Assembly (NCBI RefSeq): GCF_030286555.1
Contig: NZ_JASVWF010000001.1
Coordinates: forward strand, 620,001-684,000
Direction: 5' to 3'
Source of the DNA: Actinomycetospora termitidis
Lineage (GTDB): Bacteria > Actinomycetota > Actinomycetes > Mycobacteriales > Pseudonocardiaceae
DNA: 64,000 nt
Numbering within the stretch: the first letter of the stretch is position 1; each line of letters opens with the position of its first letter. Shown one piece after another: positions 58,501 through 64,000 of this stretch. Under the pieces are notes generated by a model, which saw nothing but the letters and a program-made list of their open reading frames with translations, did not search any database and was not told the DNA's origin. The position numbers were made by a program, and so were the translations under genes.

Positions 58501-61500
58501 ATGGCGCTCCTGGTCCACCGCGCGGAACGGGCGGACACCCTCGCGGAGGCGCTGGCGGACGTCCTGGCGGTGCCGCCGGACGACCCGTTCACCCCCGACG
58601 TGGTCGCGGTGCCGACACGCGGGGTGGAGCGCTGGCTGGCCCAGCGGCTCTCCCACCACCTGGGCGCGCGGGCGGGCGACGACGGGGTCTGCGCCAACGT
58701 CGTGTTCCCCCCGCCCGCCGAGCTGGTCCGCACCGCCCGCGGGTCGCAGGACGAGCCCTGGCGCCCGGAGCGGCTGGTGTGGCCGCTGCTGGAGACGATC
58801 GACGCGTGCGCCGGCGAGGCGTGGCTCGCGCCGCTGAACACCTACCTCGGCGTGGTCGGGGACACCGCCGGGACCCGGGCAGGGCGGCGGTTCGCGGCCG
58901 CGCGCCACCTCGCCCGGCTGTTCGACGCCTACGCCGAGCACCGGCCGGCCACGGTGCGGGCGTGGGCCGCGAAGGACGACGAGGGCGTCCCGGCCGACCT
59001 GGCCTGGCAGCCCGAGCTCTGGCGGCGCCTCCGGGAGCGGCTGGGGGTCGCCGGGCCGGCCGAGACGCTGCCCGAGGTCGCCGGTCGCGTCGCGGACGCC
59101 GACCTGCCGGCCCGCCTGTCGGTGTTCGGGCCGACCCGCCTCTCGACCACCGAGCTCACCGTCCTCGAGGCGCTCGCCGCCGACCGCGAGGTGCACCTCT
59201 GGCTCCCGCACCCGTCGCCGGCCCTGTGGGATGCCGTGCGGGGCACGCGCGGGGTCCTGCGCCGCCGCGACGACCCGACGGCCGACGCCGCGGCCCACCC
59301 GCTGCTGCGCTCGCTGGCGCGCGACGCCCGCGAGCTGCAGCTGCGCCTCCCGGCCGACACCGTCGACCGGCACCACGCCCCGGCCGGCCCCGCCCCCGCG
59401 ACGCTGCTGGGGCGGCTGCAGGACGACCTGCGCCACGACCGGGCGCCGGCCCTGGCCGACCTGCCGTCCGACGAGAGCGTCGTCGTGCACTCCTGCCACG
59501 GGCCCGACCGGCAGGTCGAGGTGCTGCGCGAGGCCGTCCTCGGGCTGCTCACCGACGACCCCACGCTCGAGCCGCGGGACATCGTCGTCATGTGCCCGGA
59601 CGTCGAGACGTTCGCCCCGCTGGTCACGGCGGCGTTCGGCGGCTCCGCGGAGGACGGCGGGCACCCGGGGCACCGGCTGCAGGTCCGTGTCGCCGACCGG
59701 TCGCTCACCCAGGTCAACCCCGTCCTCGGCGTGCTCGCCACGGTGCTCGACCTCGCCGACGCGCGGCTCACCGCGAGCGAGCTGCTCGACCTCGCGGAGA
59801 GCGAGCCGGTGCGGCACCGTTTCCACCTCGACGACGAGGCGTGCGAGCGGCTGCGCGTCCTCGTCGGCCGCGCCGGGGTGCGCTGGGGCCTCGACCGCGA
59901 GCACCGCGCGGAGTACAAGCTCGGCCGGGTCGGGGAGAACACCTGGGAGGCGGGCCTCGACCGGCTGCTCGTCGGCGTGGCGATGTCCGGCGACGAGCAG
60001 GTGTGGCTGGACTCGGCCCTCCCGCTCGACGAGGTCGACTCCCGCGACGCCGACCTCGTCGGCCGGCTCGCGGAGTTCGTCGACCGGGTCGCCGAGGTCC
60101 TGGGCCGGCTCCGGGGTGAGCAGCCGCTCTCCGCGTGGCTCGACGCGCTCACCCTCGCGCTCGACGCGCTGACCGCGACCGTCCCGGCCGACGTCTGGCA
60201 GCTGACCCAGGCGCGGGCGGTGCTCGCGGAGGTGCGCGGGTCCGCGGCGGGCTCGGACGAACCGCCCCGGCTGACGCTGCACGACGTCCGGGCGGTCCTG
60301 TCCGACCACCTCGCCGGGCGCCCCACCCGCGCGAACTTCCGCACCGGGACGCTGACGGTCGCCACCCTGCTGCCGATGCGCAGCGTCCCGCACCGCGTGG
60401 TCTGCCTGCTCGGCCTCGACGACCAGGTGTTCCCCCGCGACACCCGCACCGACGGCGACGACGTCCTCGCCCGTGACCCGCGGGTCGGCGAGCGCGACGC
60501 CGCGTCCGAGGACCGCCAGCTCCTCCTCGACGCGATCACCGCCGCGACCGAGCGCCTCGTCGTCGTGCACGCCGGGGCCGACGAGCGCACCGGCGCCACG
60601 CGCCCGCCCGCGGTCCCGGTCGGCGAGCTGCTCGACACCCTCGACGCCACCGCGACCCTCGACGGGCGCCCGGCCCGCGAGCACGTCGTCCGCCGCCACC
60701 CGCTGCAGCCGTTCTCCCCGGCGAACTTCCGGACGACGGGTCGGTCGGTCCGCCCGTTCAGCTTCGACGCGACCGCCCGCGACGGCGCCCGCTCGCTCGT
60801 GACCGGACGGACGACCCCGCCGGCGTTCCTCGCCGGGCCGCTGCCCGAGCGCCCCGCGGCCGAGGTGGACCTGGCCGACCTGGTCGCGTTCGTGGAGCAC
60901 CCGGTGCGGGCGTTCCTGCGCCAGCGGCTCGCGCTCGTCACACGCGGCGACGAGGAGGAACCCGACGAGGCGCTGCCCGTCGAACCCGACTCCCTCGCGC
61001 GCTGGTCGATCGGCGAGCGCCTGCTCGCCGACCGGCTCGCGGGCCACGACGTCACGGCGTGCATGGAGGCCGAGCGCCGGCGCGGGAGCCTGCCGCCGGG
61101 TCGGCTCGGCGTCCGCCTGCTGCGCTCGGTGGGGCGGCAGGCCGAGGAGCTCAAGCGCGCGGCCGACCCGCTCTGGGCCGAACCCGCGCACGACCGCACG
61201 GTCTCGGTCACCCTCGACACCGGCATCACGGTCGTCGGGACCGTGTCCGGGGTGCGTGGCTCGACGCTGGCCGCGGTGAGCTTCTCCCGGCTCGCGCCGA
61301 AGCACCGGGCGGCGGCGTGGGTGCAGCTGCTCGCGCTCGCGGCCGCGTACCCCGACCGGGCCTGGTCGTCGACGACGATCGGCAAGGGCGGCAAGGACTC
61401 TCCCACCGCCCGGGCCACCGTCGCGCAGATCGACCTGGCGCACGCACGGGCCGTGCTGGCCGACCTCGTCGCCCTGCACGCCGAGGGCATGCGCGAGCCG

Positions 61501-61776
61501 CTGCCGCTGTTCGCCAAATGCTCCGAGCGCTACGTGAGCGAACGCGGACGGCGGACGACGAAGCAGGCGTTCGACTCCGCGCGCCGCGAGTGGTCGGGGC
61601 GGTTCGGCGAGGCCCTCGACCCGCCGCACGTCCTCGTCTGGGGCCGCGCCCGGGCCCTGGACGACGTGGCGGGTCCGGCCGGTGCCGTCGAGTCGACCCG
61701 GTTCGGGGAGCTCGCGGTGCGGTTCTGGAAGCCGCTGCGCGAGGCCGAGAGCGGCCGTGAGGAGCACTACCGGTGA
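58501..61776 (+). CDS. recC: Exodeoxyribonuclease V subunit gamma
   Basis: Predicted 1091-aa RecC subunit of RecBCD, the DNA end-processing helicase-nuclease. The N-terminus is MALLVHRAERADTLAEALADVL...FTPDVVAVPTRGVERWLAQRLSHHLG, the RecC signature, then RLVWPLLETID, RARHLARLFDAYAEHRP. The middle has SVVVHSCHGPDRQVEVLREAVLGLL...DIVVMCPDVETFAPLVTAAFG near residue 325-385. The C-terminal third has RSVPHRVVCLLGLDD and VEHPVRAFLRQRLAL. The canonical ATP motifs are absent, as expected for RecC. It overlaps recB by 4 bases (GTGA). Confidence 0.92.
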   Translation: MALLVHRAERADTLAEALADVLAVPPDDPFTPDVVAVPTRGVERWLAQRLSHHLGARAGDDGVCANVVFPPPAELVRTARGSQDEPWRPERLVWPLLETIDACAGEAWLAPLNTYLGVVGDTAGTRAGRRFAAARHLARLFDAYAEHRPATVRAWAAKDDEGVPADLAWQPELWRRLRERLGVAGPAETLPEVAGRVADADLPARLSVFGPTRLSTTELTVLEALAADREVHLWLPHPSPALWDAVRGTRGVLRRRDDPTADAAAHPLLRSLARDARELQLRLPADTVDRHHAPAGPAPATLLGRLQDDLRHDRAPALADLPSDESVVVHSCHGPDRQVEVLREAVLGLLTDDPTLEPRDIVVMCPDVETFAPLVTAAFGGSAEDGGHPGHRLQVRVADRSLTQVNPVLGVLATVLDLADARLTASELLDLAESEPVRHRFHLDDEACERLRVLVGRAGVRWGLDREHRAEYKLGRVGENTWEAGLDRLLVGVAMSGDEQVWLDSALPLDEVDSRDADLVGRLAEFVDRVAEVLGRLRGEQPLSAWLDALTLALDALTATVPADVWQLTQARAVLAEVRGSAAGSDEPPRLTLHDVRAVLSDHLAGRPTRANFRTGTLTVATLLPMRSVPHRVVCLLGLDDQVFPRDTRTDGDDVLARDPRVGERDAASEDRQLLLDAITAATERLVVVHAGADERTGATRPPAVPVGELLDTLDATATLDGRPAREHVVRRHPLQPFSPANFRTTGRSVRPFSFDATARDGARSLVTGRTTPPAFLAGPLPERPAAEVDLADLVAFVEHPVRAFLRQRLALVTRGDEEEPDEALPVEPDSLARWSIGERLLADRLAGHDVTACMEAERRRGSLPPGRLGVRLLRSVGRQAEELKRAADPLWAEPAHDRTVSVTLDTGITVVGTVSGVRGSTLAAVSFSRLAPKHRAAAWVQLLALAAAYPDRAWSSTTIGKGGKDSPTARATVAQIDLAHARAVLADLVALHAEGMREPLPLFAKCSERYVSERGRRTTKQAFDSARREWSGRFGEALDPPHVLVWGRARALDDVAGPAGAVESTRFGELAVRFWKPLREAESGREEHYR

Positions 61777-64000
61777 CGACGACCCTCGAGGAGGCCCCGG
61801 CGTTCGACGTGTGCGGTCCGCTGCCCGACGGCACGACCGTGCTCGAGGCGAGCGCGGGCACCGGCAAGACCTACACGATCGCGGCGCTCGCCGTGCGCTA
61901 CGTCGCCGAGGGCCGGGCGGGCCTCGACGAGCTCATGCTCGTCACGTTCGGTCGTGAGGCCACCCGCGAGCTGCGGGAGCGGGTGCGCGAGCGCTTCGTG
62001 GCCGTGGAGCGGGCGCTGCGCAGTCCCGGCGACCCGACCGACGCGGTGACGGCCCTGATCACGGAGGTCGACGACACCGAGCGGGCGCGGCGCCGCCGCC
62101 GGCTCGCGCACGCCCTGGCGCACTTCGACACCGCGACCATCGCCACCACCCACCAGTTCTGCCAGGACATGCTGGCCGGGCTGGGGGTCGCGGGCGACAC
62201 CGATGCCGACGCGGTGTTCGTCGAGACCATCGACGACGTCGTCACCGAGGTCGTCGACGACTTCTACGTCCGCGCCTACGCCCCCGAGTCGGCGGGCGAC
62301 CCCCCGTTCGACCGGGCGACCGCGCTCACGCTGGGCCGCGCCGCCGTCGGGGACCCGACGGCCCGGCTCGCACCCGCCCCGGGCGAGACCACCGGCACCG
62401 CCGACGTCCGTGCCCGCTTCGCGGCGGCCGTGCGCGAGGAGGTCGAGCGGCGCAAGCGCCGCCGTCGGCTGTTCACCTTCGACGACATGCTCACCCGCCT
62501 GCACGCCGCGCTGACCGACCCCGCCCTGGGCGAGGCGGCCTGCGCGCGGCTGCGGGAGCGCTACCGCGTGGTGCTCGTCGACGAGTTCCAGGACACCGAC
62601 CCGATGCAGTGGGACATCCTGCGGGCCGCGTTCCACGGGCACGTGGCGCTCACCGTGATCGGCGACCCCAAGCAGGCCATCTACGCCTTCCGCGGCGCGG
62701 ACGTCGTCAGCTACCTCGCGGCCGCCCGGTCCGCGGGCACCCGCGCCACGCTCGCCGTCAACCACCGTAGCGACGCCGGGCTGCTCACCGCCCTCGAGCG
62801 CGTCTTCGACGGCGCCGCCCTGGGCGACGACCGCATCGTCGTGCACCCGGTCGGCGCGGCCCACGAGCACGCCCGGCTCGCGGGCGCCCCCGACCCGACG
62901 CCGTTCCGGCTCCGGGTGCTGCCGCGAGGGGGCCTCCGGGCGAACTACCGCACCGGGCTGCCGGAGATCGGCCCGGCGCGGGCGAAGGTCGTCGCCGACC
63001 TCGCCGCCGAGATCGGCACGTTGCTCGCCGCCGACTCGACGTGGGACGGCCGCCCGCTCGGGCCGGGTGACCTCGCGGTGCTCGTGCGCACGAACGCGCA
63101 GGCCGACCTGGTCCGCGACGCCCTCGCCGCCACCGGGGTGCCCGTCGTGCTCGCGGGCGCGGCCGGCGTCTTCGCCACGGACGCCGCGCGGGAGTGGCTG
63201 ACGCTTCTGGAGGCCCTGGAGCAGCCCGGGCGAGTCACCCGGGTCCGGGCGGCGGCGCTGACCTGCTTCGTCGGGCGGCGGGCCGCCGACCTGGACGCCG
63301 CCGGATCGGACGCCGGGGCCGCGTCCGAGGTGCTCGCCGACGTCGGTGAGCACCTGCGGCGGTGGGGGACCGTCCTGCGGGAGCGGGGCGTGGCGGCCCT
63401 GCTCGAGGCCGTCTCGACGGCCACCGACCTCACCCGGCGCGTGCTGGCGACGACCGGCGGGGAGCGCCTGCTCACCGACGTCCGCCACGTCGGCGAGGTG
63501 CTGCACGCCGAGGCGTCCGCGCACCGGCTCGGCGTCGTCGCCGTCGCCGAGTGGCTGCGGCTGCGGATCGCCGAGACCAGCGGCTCCGCCCGCGAGGCCC
63601 GGCCCGAGCGCACCCGCCGTCTCGAGTCGGACGCGGACGCCGTGCAGATCCTGACCGTCCACAAGTGCAAGGGCCTGGAGTTCCCGGTCGTCTACGTGCC
63701 CTTCGGCTGGGACCGCTGGACGCGGGACGCGCCGGAGGAGGTGCTCCACCACGACACCGCGGGCACGCGGGTCCGGGCGGTCGGCGGGTCGACGGACCCG
63801 GCGTGGGTGGAGCACTGCACCGCGCAGCGCCGGGAGGACGACGGCGAGGACCTGCGGCTGCTCTACGTCGCTCTCACGCGCGCCCGCAGTCAGGTCGTCG
63901 CCTGGTGGGCCCCGTCGTCGCAGACCGCGCCGTCGGCGTTGAACCGCCTGCTCCGCGGAGCGCGGCCGGGCGCCGAGCCGGACCCGGTCGTCACCCTCGC
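61773..64000 (+). CDS. recB: Exodeoxyribonuclease V subunit beta, partial
   Basis: Predicted RecB helicase-nuclease; 742 codons are visible and the gene runs past the window end. Motifs: VLEASAGTGKTYTIAALAVRY (Walker A) near residue 24, TFGREATRELRERVR (Ia), VVLVDEFQDTDPMQWDIL (Walker B) near 268, VIGDPKQAIYAFRGAD (III) near 296, NHRSD, VQILTVHKCKGLEFPVVYVP near 627 (V) and LLYVALTRARSQVV (VI) near 700. The C-terminal nuclease domain is beyond the window. The GTG start overlaps the recC stop. recD would be expected downstream. Confidence 0.92.
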   Translation, partial: MTTTLEEAPAFDVCGPLPDGTTVLEASAGTGKTYTIAALAVRYVAEGRAGLDELMLVTFGREATRELRERVRERFVAVERALRSPGDPTDAVTALITEVDDTERARRRRRLAHALAHFDTATIATTHQFCQDMLAGLGVAGDTDADAVFVETIDDVVTEVVDDFYVRAYAPESAGDPPFDRATALTLGRAAVGDPTARLAPAPGETTGTADVRARFAAAVREEVERRKRRRRLFTFDDMLTRLHAALTDPALGEAACARLRERYRVVLVDEFQDTDPMQWDILRAAFHGHVALTVIGDPKQAIYAFRGADVVSYLAAARSAGTRATLAVNHRSDAGLLTALERVFDGAALGDDRIVVHPVGAAHEHARLAGAPDPTPFRLRVLPRGGLRANYRTGLPEIGPARAKVVADLAAEIGTLLAADSTWDGRPLGPGDLAVLVRTNAQADLVRDALAATGVPVVLAGAAGVFATDAAREWLTLLEALEQPGRVTRVRAAALTCFVGRRAADLDAAGSDAGAASEVLADVGEHLRRWGTVLRERGVAALLEAVSTATDLTRRVLATTGGERLLTDVRHVGEVLHAEASAHRLGVVAVAEWLRLRIAETSGSAREARPERTRRLESDADAVQILTVHKCKGLEFPVVYVPFGWDRWTRDAPEEVLHHDTAGTRVRAVGGSTDPAWVEHCTAQRREDDGEDLRLLYVALTRARSQVVAWWAPSSQTAPSALNRLLRGARPGAEPDPVVTL

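Noticed and set aside
57904-61767. 1287-codon minus-strand frame opposite recC
   Set aside because: Antisense shadow of recC, with low-complexity Arg/Gly/Pro content.

Overview
The window is very GC-rich (third codon positions are almost all G or C), with frequent GTG starts and many 4-base GTGA stop/start overlaps. Together with an LpqY-SugABC-type sugar importer, a RecBCD-type nuclease, deazaflavin-dependent and EcsC-family proteins, this points to an actinobacterium, most likely a pseudonocardial (Pseudonocardia/Actinomycetospora-like) chromosome. That placement is inference from gene content. No rRNA, tRNA, CRISPR array, IS element or phage gene was recognised.

Layout. 0.1-4.9 kb: acyl-CoA dehydrogenase, DUF1707 protein, small winged-helix-like protein, cytochrome P450, SRPBCC protein and phosphodiesterase. 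5.2-9.5 kb: a cellulose-synthase-like glycosyltransferase with a very long low-complexity tail, then a secreted GH6 lipoprotein; together they look like an extracellular beta-glucan unit closed by a 22-bp perfect hairpin. 9.5-16.6 kb: metabolic singletons (HIBADH-like dehydrogenase, AhpD-like protein, lipoprotein, DUF3024/Nudix pair, asparagine synthetase, aldo-keto reductase, cysteine-free TenA, HNH nuclease).

16.6-25.3 kb: an alpha-glucoside/trehalose uptake and hydrolysis unit. A GH13 alpha-glucosidase, a LacI-family repressor (coupled to a DUF4032 protein) and a divergent lpqY-sugA-sugB-sugC operon share three near-identical operators with the core GCAAGCGCTT, placed just upstream of each transcription unit. 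25.3-33.5 kb: membrane and hydrolase genes (CaCA antiporter, MscS channel, two serine hydrolases, YaaA, a kinase-like phosphotransferase).

33.5-43.7 kb: the most interesting part, a Wadjet type II (JetABCD) anti-plasmid SMC system in an unusual arrangement. jetC-jetA-jetB are contiguous, while jetD sits 2 kb away behind a divergent VOC gene, a WYL-domain regulator and a TPR-like gene. Host-type palindromic repeats lie inside the jetC reading frame, in the jetA-jetB gap and after jetB.

43.7-56.1 kb: membrane proteins, a frameshifted BtuF-like binding protein, SoxR with a candidate operator, a DUF2786 protein divergent from a large protein that looks like a helicase relative with a degenerate P-loop, two paralogous EcsC proteins with a kinase, and a CtpE-like P-type ATPase. 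56.1-64 kb: L,D-transpeptidase, deazaflavin-type oxidoreductase, B3/B4-domain protein, then recC-recB, with recB running off the window end.
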